Source: Flavobacterium humi (GTDB lineage: Bacteria; Bacteroidota; Bacteroidia; Flavobacteriales; Flavobacteriaceae). From it: a stretch of DNA of 64,000 nucleotides. This document shows positions 1 through 8,600 of this stretch, one piece after another. Every line of letters begins with the position of its first letter. Positions within the stretch are counted from its first letter, which is position 1. Both the position numbers and the translations under genes were made by a program. The stretch is taken from contig NZ_SRLH01000002.1 of the NCBI RefSeq assembly GCF_004745595.1, positions 372,001 through 436,000 of the forward strand. Direction: 5' to 3'. The notes below the pieces were generated by a model. The model ran no database searches. It was given only the letters and a program-made list of their open reading frames with translations, and was not told the DNA's origin.

Positions 1-2
1 CA

Positions 3-518
3 GACGATAACCTTCAGGACGGGATCATCACAACAGTTGAAAACGGTACGCTTAAAATTACCTCAAAGTACAATAACTACCGTAACGTAGCTTCTAAAAA
101 GATCAAGGTACAAATGCCGAAAATTTCCGGACTGGAAACCACAAGCGGATCCAACCTGGTGACTACCAATACCCTTAAAGGAGAAAATATCTACTTAAAA
201 TCAAGCAGCGGAAGCGATCTGGAAGCCAGCCTCGAAGTTGACAAGGTTATTTTGGAAGCCACCAGCGGAAGTAATTTGACCGTAGGAGGAAAAGCGCTTG
301 AGGTTTCAACGGCCTCTTCCAGCGGAAGTACCATCGACGCTGGGAAATTAATGGCTAACGATATTACTTCGCAAAGTTCCAGCGGAAGCAATTCCGTAGT
401 CAACCCAATCTTGTCATTAAAGGCCCATGCTTCGAGCGGAAGCTCTATAGAATATGAAAAAGCGCCTAAAAACCTGAACATCCAAAAGAATTCCGCAGGC
501 GATGTAAGCCAGAAATAA
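3..518 (+). CDS. GIN-domain (DUF2807) envelope protein, 5' truncated by window edge
   Basis: The frame is open from base 3 to the stop at 516-518, and the methionine at 114 is internal, so this is the C-terminal 171 residues of a larger protein. The visible part is a run of short beta-strand repeats that each carry a Ser-Ser-Gly-Ser or Thr-Ser-Gly-Ser corner (at least six copies). This is typical of the DUF2807/head-GIN right-handed beta-helix fold in exported Bacteroidota proteins. The function of the family is not established; an adhesin or auto-transporter-like envelope role has been suggested. A hairpin terminator follows directly, and a second protein of similar type is encoded downstream. 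The signal peptide, if present, lies outside the window. Confidence 0.8.
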   Translation, partial: DDNLQDGIITTVENGTLKITSKYNNYRNVASKKIKVQMPKISGLETTSGSNLVTTNTLKGENIYLKSSSGSDLEASLEVDKVILEATSGSNLTVGGKALEVSTASSSGSTIDAGKLMANDITSQSSSGSNSVVNPILSLKAHASSGSSIEYEKAPKNLNIQKNSAGDVSQK

Positions 519-540
519 AAAAAAGCTTCAAATAATAAAA

Positions 541-569
541 ATCATCTATCACAAGTAGATGATTTTTTT
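541..569 (+). terminator. rho-independent terminator
   Basis: Perfect 8-bp stem (ATCATCTA / TAGATGAT) with a 7-nt loop, followed by a run of T. It sits 22 bp after the stop of the first DUF2807 gene. Confidence 0.85.
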
Positions 570-576
570 ATATTTG
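569..576 (+). promoter_or_regulatory. -7 box of a vegetative Bacteroidota promoter
   Basis: TATATTTG matches the Bacteroidota sigma-A -7 consensus TAnnTTTG and lies 22 bp before the ATG at 598. It overlaps the T tract of the preceding terminator. No clear -33 TTTG is seen, so strength is uncertain. Confidence 0.5.
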
Positions 577-597
577 TAAAACAAACACCCCCCAAAG

Positions 598-1434
598 ATG
601 AAAAAAATTACATTGCTTTTTATTGTCGTTTTATGCTCTCATTTTGCTGTAGCACAAAAAAAGGAAAAAGTAAAAGGTTCAAAAATCGTCACGGTTGAAA
701 AACACGATGTCGGATTATTTGACCAGATTGAGATTGAAGACAATGTAGAGGTTTTCATGACCAAAGGCGATAAAGGCGGTATTGAAATCGAGACTGATGA
801 CAACCTGCACCAGGCCATCGATTACAAGGTATACGGCTCGGTGCTTCGGTTGAATACCAACAAAGACATCTCCGGATTTAAAAAACTGGAAATCAGGGTT
901 ACTTACACTGACAGCTTAAAATTAATCATGGTCAAGCACGAAGCCCGGCTGAACCTGATTTCAGAAATGCAGCTCAATAATATTACCATCAAGACTTATG
1001 ACTATTCCAAGACGTTTGCCAATGTGAATTCACCTAATTTTACACTTTTGGCCAATGATAAATCAAAGATAGAATTAAACCTAAAAGGACAGGATTCTTT
1101 TGTGGAAATGAGCAAGAATGCAGAAATAAAAGCGTTGATTTCGTCCAATAAATTGAAATTTGACATGTACCAAAAATCAATAGCGGTGATTGAAGGCGAT
1201 ATCAATGAAATGAAACTCCGCCTGGACAACAATGCAAAATACACCGGCAAGAACCTGTCTTCAAAAATACTCAACCTTACTACCGAAGGCTATACCGACT
1301 GCAGCGTAAACACAAACGGCAGCTTATCCATTACGGCTTTGGGCAAATCTGAAATATACATTTACGGGGAACCGAAAATCGAACTCAAAAAATTTGGCGA
1401 TGACGCCGTTTTGTATAAAAAATCAAAACAATAG
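598..1434 (+). CDS. Exported GIN-like (DUF2807) protein
   Basis: 278 residues starting with a clear signal peptide (MKKITLLFIVVLCSHFAVAQ, cleavage after Ala-Gln). The mature part opens with a segment typical of DUF2807 (DQIEIEDNVEVFMTKG), followed by repeating beta strands. It lacks the dense SSGS corners of its upstream neighbour but has the same layout, so the two are probably diverged tandem paralogues. It is likely periplasmic or surface-exposed; no catalytic motif is seen. It has its own -7 box and ends in a terminator shared with the convergent trxB gene. Confidence 0.75.
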   Translation: MKKITLLFIVVLCSHFAVAQKKEKVKGSKIVTVEKHDVGLFDQIEIEDNVEVFMTKGDKGGIEIETDDNLHQAIDYKVYGSVLRLNTNKDISGFKKLEIRVTYTDSLKLIMVKHEARLNLISEMQLNNITIKTYDYSKTFANVNSPNFTLLANDKSKIELNLKGQDSFVEMSKNAEIKALISSNKLKFDMYQKSIAVIEGDINEMKLRLDNNAKYTGKNLSSKILNLTTEGYTDCSVNTNGSLSITALGKSEIYIYGEPKIELKKFGDDAVLYKKSKQ

Positions 1435-1455
1435 CCTATTGGCATTGGGACAAAT

Positions 1456-1488
1456 AAAAAATCCATCCTGTTACGGATGGATTTTTTT
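1456..1488. terminator. bidirectional terminator between convergent genes
   Basis: Stem ATCCATCC / GGATGGAT with a 6-nt loop, flanked by an A tract on one side and a T tract on the other. It can therefore serve both the plus-strand DUF2807 gene ending at 1434 and the minus-strand trxB gene ending at 1506. Confidence 0.85.
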
Positions 1489-1505
1489 ATACTTGTTTGT
1501 AAGGA

Positions 1506-2456
1506 TTAATGTCCTTTGGCAGCCAGGTACCTTTCAGCATCCAAAGCAGCCATACATCCTGTGCCGGCAGCCGTGATAGCCTGTCTGTATACGTGGTCCG
1601 CTGCATCTCCTGAGACGAAAACCCCAGGGACATTCGTTTTGGAAGAACCCGGTGTATTGATGATATAGCCTACTTCATCAAGAGTGATATAGTCTTTGAA
1701 GATAGCTGTATTCGGGTTGTGGCCAATAGCTACAAAGAAACCTGTAGCAGGTATCTCTTTAATTTCCTGTGTCGATTTGTCCAGTACTTTCACTCCTGTA
1801 ACCACTTGCCCGTCTCCTATAACCTCAACGGTATCGGTATGCATCAGTATTTCGATATTTTCTGTTTTGCGTACGCGTTCCTCCATGATTTTGGAAGCTC
1901 TGAACTGTTCGCTTCTAACCAACATGGTTACTTTTTTACACATTTTAGATAAGTAATGCGCTTCTTCACAGGCACTGTCCCCTGCTCCAACGATAACTAC
2001 TTCCTGGTTTCTGTAGAAAAACCCGTCGCAAATGGCGCAAGCTGAAACTCCTCCGCCCATTTGAAGGTAATGCTGCTCGGAAGGCAATCCTAAATATTTG
2101 GCAGAAGCCCCGGTAGAGATAATAACCGTTTCGCAGTGCAATTCGATGGTATCGTTAATCCAGACTTTGTGGATATCACCTGAAAAATCAACTTTAGTTG
2201 CCCAGCCGTCACGGATATCTGTTCCAAAACGTTTGGCTTGTTCCTGTAATTGTACCATCATTTCCGGGCCTGTAATCCCTTCCGGGTAGCCTGGGAAATT
2301 TTCTACTTCATTGGTTGTTGTCAATTGTCCTCCGGGTTGGCCCCCTTGGTACAAAACAGGATTCATATTAGCTCTGGCGGCATAAATGGCAGCAGTGTAA
2401 CCTGCAGGACCAGAACCTATAATAAGGCATTTAATTTTTTCGATTGTATCAGACAT
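1506..2456 (-). CDS. trxB: Thioredoxin-disulfide reductase
   Basis: 316 residues, the normal length for low-molecular-weight thioredoxin reductase. It transfers electrons from NADPH through FAD to the disulfide of thioredoxin in the cytosol. Visible motifs are the N-terminal FAD-binding GSGPAGYTAAIYAARA (about residues 13-28), the redox-active CAICDG centre in the middle, a GAGDSACEEA NADPH-binding loop just after it, and the C-terminal FAD motif GDAADHVYRQ. It is a single gene with its own -7 box upstream and a shared terminator downstream. The assignment is secure. Confidence 0.97.
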   Translation of the reverse strand: MSDTIEKIKCLIIGSGPAGYTAAIYAARANMNPVLYQGGQPGGQLTTTNEVENFPGYPEGITGPEMMVQLQEQAKRFGTDIRDGWATKVDFSGDIHKVWINDTIELHCETVIISTGASAKYLGLPSEQHYLQMGGGVSACAICDGFFYRNQEVVIVGAGDSACEEAHYLSKMCKKVTMLVRSEQFRASKIMEERVRKTENIEILMHTDTVEVIGDGQVVTGVKVLDKSTQEIKEIPATGFFVAIGHNPNTAIFKDYITLDEVGYIINTPGSSKTNVPGVFVSGDAADHVYRQAITAAGTGCMAALDAERYLAAKGH

Positions 2457-2478
2457 AGCGTAATTATTTTTTGAATTG

Positions 2479-2486
2479 CAAATGTA
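2479..2486 (-). promoter_or_regulatory. -7 box upstream of trxB
   Basis: Read on the minus strand the bases are TACATTTG, a match to TAnnTTTG, 22 bp before the trxB ATG. A -33 TTTG at the expected distance is not obvious. Confidence 0.45.
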
Positions 2487-2591
2487 AACTTTATTATAAA
2501 AAATTCACAGCTTAATAAATCCTAAATAACTATCTGGAAATAAATTTTATTTATCTGAAACCTTAAAAGGCTGCTACTGTTGTTTCCCAAC

Positions 2592-2622
2592 AAAAAAGAG
2601 ACCGCCCAAAAAAGGCGGCCTC
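2592..2622 (-). terminator. rho-independent terminator of the 112-aa gene
   Basis: On the minus strand a GC-rich stem (GAGGCCGCC paired with GGGCGGTCTC) around a T-rich loop is followed by TTTTTT. It lies 31 bp after the stop codon of the gene at 2653-2991. Confidence 0.9.
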
Positions 2623-2652
2623 CAATTACTCATGATTATAAATGGCTTGCAT

Positions 2653-2991
2653 TTAAGCAGTAACAACCTCTGCTTTAAGGACATTTGGCCCCATAGCACT
2701 AGTTGTAGTCAACTGGATAAAATACACATAAGGCCCATTAGGGCTTGCCTCTGCGATGTAAGCACAGTTCCAGCCTGTACCCCATTTTTGACCTGTGTCC
2801 CAGTTTCTGTTGTTCTCGTTATCCCAAGACCACGCAGCTGTGTCTTTGGTAGGATCTGAAGGGAATCCAGCTTTATACACATGGATTTGACCTTGTTGGG
2901 CTCTAAAAGGAGCTGTTGTGCTCCATCGTAACCATAGGTTACCGCGGTTTTCGTAAGCCTCTAATGTCCAGTTAAATGATGATTGTGACAT
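2653..2991 (-). CDS. Small beta-rich protein of unknown function
   Basis: 112 residues without a signal peptide or membrane segment. It is rich in Trp, Tyr, Asn and Gly (for example WSWDNENNRNWDTGQKWGTG near the middle), a composition seen in compact beta-sandwich carbohydrate-binding or lectin-like proteins. I do not recognise the family. It stands alone between trxB and tRNA-Pro and has a strong terminator. A cytosolic or non-classically secreted lectin-like protein is one possibility, but no binding residues can be named. Confidence 0.7.
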   Translation of the reverse strand: MSQSSFNWTLEAYENRGNLWLRWSTTAPFRAQQGQIHVYKAGFPSDPTKDTAAWSWDNENNRNWDTGQKWGTGWNCAYIAEASPNGPYVYFIQLTTTSAMGPNVLKAEVVTA

Positions 2992-3322
2992 AATATTAGT
3001 TATTTTGGTTCCTACTCGTTTATATAGGTTTTTCGGATACGACCTGTTTTGATTAGTAATGTGTTATTAAGACGTCTGTTACACATAGCTAAAGTACTTC
3101 ATAAAAATACGTTTTGTAAGAGTAGTTTTACGTATTTTAAAACCAGGTAAAAATACTTGGACTGATAATCAAGGAGATAGTATGTAGAAGAGCTAGCAGC
3201 TTCAGTTTCAATCTCGGTCACAATTTCATAAGTATAACCGAGACTGAAACTGCGACTGTAGCTAACCATCGTTGTGCTTCTTTCTTCTCAAAAAATAATT
3301 TCCATTTATTTTTGAAATTCCT
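2992..3322. other. Gene-free stretch upstream of tRNA-Pro
   Basis: No open reading frame with coding character. It holds the inverted repeat listed at 3203-3252 and AT-rich sequence leading into the tRNA promoter; the first bases after 2991 must carry the promoter of the 112-aa gene, which I cannot pin down. Confidence 0.6.
3203..3252. repeat. Inverted repeat, member of a dispersed CAGTCGCAGTTT family
   Basis: The arms CAGTTTCAATCTCGGT (3203-3218) and ACCGAGACTGAAACTG (3237-3252) pair with one mismatch around an 18-nt loop. The right arm and the bases after it read, on the other strand, CAGTCGCAGTTTCAGT, nearly the unit repeated at 24721-24769. No T tract follows, so it is not a standard terminator. 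Confidence 0.75.
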
Positions 3323-3352
3323 TTTGAAAAGAAAAATTAAAACTTATATTTG
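3323..3352 (+). promoter_or_regulatory. Vegetative promoter of tRNA-Pro
   Basis: A -33 TTTG (3323-3326) and a -7 TATATTTG (3345-3352) are separated by 18 nt, a textbook match to the Bacteroidota sigma-A consensus. The tRNA starts 11 bp after the -7 box. Confidence 0.8.
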
Positions 3353-3362
3353 CACCCGATTA

Positions 3363-3437
3363 CGGGGTGTAGCGTAGCCCGGTTATCGCGCCTGCTTTGG
3401 GAGCAGGAGGCCGCAGGTTCGAATCCTGCCACCCCGA
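3363..3437 (+). tRNA. tRNA-Pro (anticodon TGG)
   Basis: The acceptor stem CGGGGTG pairs with CACCCCG and the anticodon arm CCTGC-TTTGGGA-GCAGG gives anticodon TGG. The T arm is GCAGG-TTCGAAT-CCTGC and the discriminator base is A. CCA is not encoded. The 3' end of the gene is the integration site of the island that follows. Confidence 0.95.
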
Positions 3438-3438
3438 C
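3425..3438 (+). other. attL: left direct repeat of the island
   Basis: CCTGCCACCCCGAC spans the T-arm/acceptor 3' end of tRNA-Pro and recurs exactly at 22599-22612. An integrase gene begins 300 bp inside, the usual arrangement for tRNA-targeted islands. Confidence 0.85.
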
Positions 3439-3461
3439 TTTTAAGACTTTCAAAGTCAGTC

Positions 3462-3496
3462 AAAACCCCTTAAATCCAATGATTTAAGGGGTTTTT
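3462..3496 (+). terminator. terminator after tRNA-Pro, inside the island end
   Basis: Perfect 11-bp stem CCCCTTAAATC / GATTTAAGGGG with a 4-nt loop, then TTTTT. It lies inside attL, so the island supplies the present tRNA terminator; the ancestral one is probably the hairpin just outside attR at 22632. Confidence 0.85.
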
Positions 3497-3736
3497 CTTT
3501 TTATTCAACTCCAAAATATTCAAGTTGTAGCAAAGGATATGATACCCCATAGGCTACCCATTTTCTTTTTTTATATTTAGGGTCCCAAAATTCGATTTAG
3601 TTCATTAATAATCAGTCAATTGATGTTTTATTTTAACATTTATTATTTCTCAATAACTACGTTTTTTAGTTGACAGTTCGGCTGCATTGAGACCATTTTA
3701 AATGTGCAGTTGGTCTGAACATTAAATTTTCGAAAT

Positions 3737-4981
3737 ATGAAACGAGCTACTACAACATTCGGGGTACTATTTTACCTAAAGAAACAAAAGACCTCCCTGC
3801 AGGGAAAGGCTCCCATCTGTGCCAGGGTTACAGTAAACGGAAAGCGGACCGAGATTTCAGTGAAACGTTCGCTGAATGTAAACGAGTGGAATGAAATGAA
3901 AGGCATGGCCAAGGGAAACCGTAAGGAAATCACTGAACTCAACCTGTTCCTTACACAATTCAAGGCAAAGATCATAAATACCTATCAGAATATGCTCCTC
4001 AATGATGAACCGATTGATGGGCCTACAATCCGTGATAAAGTAATGGGCACGGACCGCCTTGCCCCAACATTAGTGCTGTTGATGGAATATCATAATGAGC
4101 AGCAATTACATAAACTTGCTCCCGGAACCATGAAGAACTACCATACCACCCAGCGGTATGTAAAAAGCTTTCTCATGGAGAAGTTCAAGAGAACTGATAT
4201 TTTCCTTTCACAGCTTAATTACAAGTTCATTTTGGAATTTGAACGCTTCCTTTTTAATTATGTTCCCAAAGATCACCAGAAGCCAATTAACAACAACGGC
4301 ATAATGAAGCATATTGAGAGGCTGCGCAAAATGATAAATATGGCTGTCAAGCTGGATTGGCTTGCCAAAGACCCTTTTGCCAGCTTTAAAAAACGTTTCG
4401 ATAAAGTAGAACGCGAGTCATTGAACAGCGAGGAGCTTGCTATATTGACAGACAAAGAGCTGTCTATTGAACGCCTGAGGCATGTTCGGGATATGTTTCT
4501 TTTCAGCTGCTATACGGGTCTTTCGTATATTGAACTCGCTGAACTGACTCCAAACAAGATTGTCACAGGTATAGACCGCGGTCTATGGATATCTACAAGC
4601 AGGGCAAAGACAGACACGAGAGTACGCGTACCTTTACTGCCTGTAGCGACGGATTTGATGGAAAAATACCGTGATGATCCAAGGGCGCTGAATAACGGCA
4701 CAGTATTCCCCGTAATTTCAAACCAGCGAATGAACGGATACCTAAAAGAAATCGCTGACGTTTGTGGGATTATGAAAACTTTGACATTTCATATAGCACG
4801 GCATACATTCGCAACGACAGTCACCTTGAGTAATGGTGTTCCGATTGAAAGCGTATCAAAGATGCTTGGACATACTAGTATTCGTACTACACAAATCTAT
4901 GCTAAAGTTGTTGAACATAAACTCAGCGAGGATATGCGCAATCTTGAACAGCGGATGTCTGCAGATGTACAAGGTATTTGA
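3737..4981 (+). CDS. int: Tyrosine site-specific integrase (IntDOT-like)
   Basis: 414 residues. The N-terminal part (about 1-60) resembles the arm-site DNA-binding domain of Bacteroidota integrases, followed by a SAM-like core-binding domain (about 105-220) and the catalytic domain (about 230-400). Catalytic residues visible are a Lys in the beta-hairpin near 295, HIARHTF at about 351, LGH at about 375 and the Tyr nucleophile in TQIYAKV at about 388. The first catalytic Arg, normally in TGLR, is replaced: the sequence reads CYTGLSYIEL. The same loss is known in IntDOT of the Bacteroides transposon CTnDOT, so activity is still plausible. Position next to attL indicates it drives integration and excision of this island. 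Confidence 0.93.
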   Translation: MKRATTTFGVLFYLKKQKTSLQGKAPICARVTVNGKRTEISVKRSLNVNEWNEMKGMAKGNRKEITELNLFLTQFKAKIINTYQNMLLNDEPIDGPTIRDKVMGTDRLAPTLVLLMEYHNEQQLHKLAPGTMKNYHTTQRYVKSFLMEKFKRTDIFLSQLNYKFILEFERFLFNYVPKDHQKPINNNGIMKHIERLRKMINMAVKLDWLAKDPFASFKKRFDKVERESLNSEELAILTDKELSIERLRHVRDMFLFSCYTGLSYIELAELTPNKIVTGIDRGLWISTSRAKTDTRVRVPLLPVATDLMEKYRDDPRALNNGTVFPVISNQRMNGYLKEIADVCGIMKTLTFHIARHTFATTVTLSNGVPIESVSKMLGHTSIRTTQIYAKVVEHKLSEDMRNLEQRMSADVQGI

Positions 4982-5001
4982 AAACATAGAAATTTCGATT
5001 T

Positions 5002-5036
5002 AAAAGGCAGTTAGTTCATAATGACCGCCTTTTTTA
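5002..5036 (+). terminator. probable terminator of the integrase gene
   Basis: AAAGGC and GCCTTT form an interrupted stem around a loop of about 17 nt, followed by T residues, 21 bp after the integrase stop. The loop is long, so this is only probable. Confidence 0.45.
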
Positions 5037-5208
5037 TTGGCTAAATCAAGTATGATTTGGTCATAACAAACCTAATTTCTATTATTCTGGTTAAAGCATT
5101 TATTATAAACAAACTTTTTAGTACTATCATACCTTTATTTTGTTCTGATATATTGAGACCACCAAAACTACGCGTCAGGTGGTATTGTTAATTTAAAAGT
5201 GAGAATTT

Positions 5209-5487
5209 ATGAATGTAGATATTATTACAAGGGATGATCTTGAAAAATTTAAAAAAGAACTGTTAGAAGAAATTCGTAAATTTCAGCAATATCCTCGTAA
5301 GCAAGGTCAGGAAGAGCGCATATGGCTGAAAAGTTATGAGGTTCGTAAACTTCTAAGTATCTCAGCAGGGACTCTGCAGAATCTTAGGATAAACGGCACT
5401 CTGCCCTATAATAAAATTGGCGGGCTTATGTACTACAGATACGAGGATATTCAAAAACTGATGAATGGTGTGAACAATATTAAGTAA
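5209..5487 (+). CDS. Helix-turn-helix (HTH_17 / excisionase-like) DNA-binding protein
   Basis: 92 residues. The N-terminal third is charged and helical. Residues about 42-90 (WLKSYEVRKLLSISAGTLQN onward, ending in YRYEDIQKLM) form the MerR-like winged HTH seen in many Bacteroidota mobile-element proteins annotated as helix-turn-helix or excisionase family. A role as recombination directionality factor or repressor of the adjacent integrase is inferred from position. It is preceded by 220 bp of AT-rich sequence that probably holds its promoter. Confidence 0.8.
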   Translation: MNVDIITRDDLEKFKKELLEEIRKFQQYPRKQGQEERIWLKSYEVRKLLSISAGTLQNLRINGTLPYNKIGGLMYYRYEDIQKLMNGVNNIK

Positions 5488-5519
5488 TTACATAAGGTCG
5501 AATAAGGTAAAGTATTTTT

Positions 5520-5545
5520 GAGGGTTCGAATCCCTCATCGCCCAC
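5520..5545 (+). other. Orphan tRNA 3' end (T arm plus acceptor strand)
   Basis: GAGGG-TTCGAAT-CCCTC is a perfect T arm and is followed by ATCGCCCAC, the 3' half of an acceptor stem. No matching GGGCGAT 5' half, D arm or anticodon arm lies upstream, so this is not a complete tRNA. It resembles the att half-site left when an integrative element targets a different tRNA. The original isotype cannot be told from this fragment. Confidence 0.75.
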
Positions 5546-5684
5546 TTAAGGAGACGTTGAAGTATAGAAATTACTAGATTAGGGGAAAACCAAACAAAAT
5601 CGACGAGAATTAAAATCTATATATTCTAAATGGTGATGTTAAATTTTAAAAACTCGATATTTACAAAGGCAAAAATGTAATCAC

Positions 5685-8600
5685 ATGGCATATGATTTAG
5701 TAGGATTTTCGAGAGCAGGAGATGTTTTTCATTACCGATGGGCGGCTCGGCGGTCTTTAAAGATGATTTTTCCAACTTCATCATTGGGTTCCATAACTAT
5801 TGAAGGATCACCGGAGAAAGATAAAGCCGGTGAGTACGTCATTGATCTCACTGAGTGCTACGGAAAACCTGACGAAGAGCAACAAATCAAGTATTATCAG
5901 CTTAAACACACAACTGTTAAATCGGGCGTCCCGTTTGTGTTAAGCGACCTCAAAACAACTTTCGAAGGATTTGCTAAGAGATATACTCAGCATGCCGAAA
6001 AGAATGAAATTAAAACAAAATGTATATCGTTTACAATCGTATCAAACCGAAAGATTGATGATAACTTTAAAAAAGGAATCACCAATATTGCGGACGATAA
6101 AACAACAAACAAAACTTTTAAGGATACTTTAAAAAAATATACAGGTTTTGCCGATGCTCAATTGAAGGAATTTTGTTCCGTCATAAATTTTGAGGACGGC
6201 GAAGGTAATTATAATGTACAGAAGGATGAATTGAGGGTTGAGATGTCGCAGCTTGTCTCGGGAACTTTTGACAATGCATATGTTGACAGTATTATCACGC
6301 TTATGCAAGAGAAGGTGCTTCCCGATTCCAATGGCTTAATCGTCAAAGAAGATATTTTAAACAGAATTGGCGTTACTTCAGAGAAAGCCATGTTCCCTGC
6401 AGATGCAGTTTGGGAAAACATGGACAAAACAATTACGCGTGTTCAGCATAAAACTTTGGTAGGCAATATAATGGAGGCTAATTTGCCAATAATAATCCAT
6501 GCGGAAGGCGGAGTAGGTAAATCTGTTTTCGCAAGACAGGTTTTAAAATCACTTGATGAAGGATCCATGGGCGTTGCGTATGACTGTTTCGGTGCCGGAG
6601 GTTACCGCAATCGAAGCACGACACGCCATATGCATCGCACCGCATTGGTGCAAATAGCAAATGAATTAGCCGCCAAAGGACTGTGCGACCCCCTACTTGT
6701 ACAAAATACAACACTGGACCGTGAGATCATGCGAGATTTCTTGCTTCGTATTGGTTCAGCAACTGCTGCCCTAAAAATGGCAAACGAAAATGCTGCGTTG
6801 GTCATTGTAATCGACGCAGCTGACAATGCAGAAATGGCTGCAAAGGAATTCAATGAGTTATGCTTTGCGCATGAACTGATGAGAGAAAATCTGCCATTAG
6901 GCTGTAAAATAGTCTTTTTATGCAGGACCGAAAGAATTGATCTTTTGCAACCTTTGGGTGCCACCGGTAAATTTGAACTTCAAGGATTTAGTGCAGATGA
7001 ATCGCTGGAAAACCTTAAAAATTATTTCCCGGACGCGAAACCGCAAGATGGAACAGAATTTCACAGACTTACCAATGGGAATCCCCGTGTTCAGGCGAAT
7101 GCTCTAGATTTTAAAACTGACTCTGTAGCAGAATTATTAACCAATTTAGGGCCGGCGGGAACGAAAATTGAAGATCAAATCGAGTTGCAACTATCTAGGG
7201 CAGTTACAAGAATTGAAGATCTGTATCTGCCAGGATTTAAGGATCATGTACAATCCATTTGCATTGGCCTTGCGAGCCTTTCGCCGCACATTCCATTGGA
7301 TGTGCTAGCGCTTGCGGCCGGTGTAGAGATTGCTACAGTAAGGAGTTTCGTCGCCGATATTGGCCGGCCACTCTGGATTTCTGACTTGTCGGTTCAATTC
7401 AGGGATGAACCAACAGAAACGTGGTTTCGAAAGAAATTTTGCGCCTCTAAGGCCGACTTCCAAAAATACATCACTTCATTAGAACCATTAGCCATCAATT
7501 CAACCTATGTTTCCCAGGTGCTACCACAATTATACCTTCAAGCGGAAGAATATGATAAATTAATCTCAAGTGCCCTGTCTGATGACTTTTTGCCGAAGGA
7601 TAATCCGATTGACGCAAGAAACGTCAGGGTTTATCGATTGCAATTTGCTTTCAAAGCCGCGTTAAAACTCCGCCGTTTTAAAGATGCCATAAAACTTGCC
7701 GTACGCGCAGGTGAAGAAATGGCCGGAGAGCAGCGGCAATTGTTATTATTGCGACAAAATCTGGATTTAATTGTACCGCTGCAAAGCGAGGATAAGGTAA
7801 AAGAACTTGCTTTCAAAAGATCAATATCGGGTGCTTGGGCAGGGTCGGAAAATGTTTATAGTTCCGCACTTTTATCGGCAGTAGATGGATATAAGGGTGA
7901 AGCGAGAGGATTTTTGAGGGCTGCCATGAATTGGCTAAATGCGTATTTTGAACAATCAAAAAAGAAAAAAAAACGTCCCCATTTTCATGATGAAGAAAAA
8001 CTGCAAGATGGCGATGTACTGGAACTTGCAAACGCGCACCTAAACATAAATGGTGTAGAAGGTTTTGCAAAATTTGTAACGGGGTTGAAACCTCATTCTG
8101 CTGTTTACAGAACTATTAAATCTCTTTCTTCAAGACTTATTGATAAAGGAGAATTCGAACTGCTTACAAAAATATTGGAACAGCTTAACGATTATCCATA
8201 TTATGTTGTTGCCATCACCGATGAACTTGGCAAGGTCGGACAATTCCCAGATAGCGTACTTCTCGAAAAATGCTTAAAGGCGTTAAGCGCCGAACGAACA
8301 CGCATAAAAGAACCAATATATCGCCACAACGACACGATAACTCCTGCTATTCTTTCTTTTTTAGAAGCATGTTTACAACATAATCTGCCCGAAAAAAGAA
8401 TTATTAAATCCCTTAATTACTATTTTCCGGAGCGAGCCAATCAGATGGTGTACAATTCTCATTTTGGTGAGGATAGAATGTTGTACTTACGGTCGCTGGC
8501 AATCAGGCTGCATATAAGTAAAAAGGACACGGTTAGTTTTGAAGATATTACACCGACGGATCTAATAAATAAAGACAATAAAAAGCATCAACAATCTGAT

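Noticed and set aside
3672..5170. TTGAGACCA words before the integrase and HTH genes as arm-type integrase sites
   Set aside because: Two copies of a 9-mer in AT-rich sequence are too few to support a binding-site claim.
5500..5545. A complete second tRNA gene
   Set aside because: Only the T arm and 3' acceptor strand are present; no 5' acceptor half, D arm or anticodon arm precedes it.
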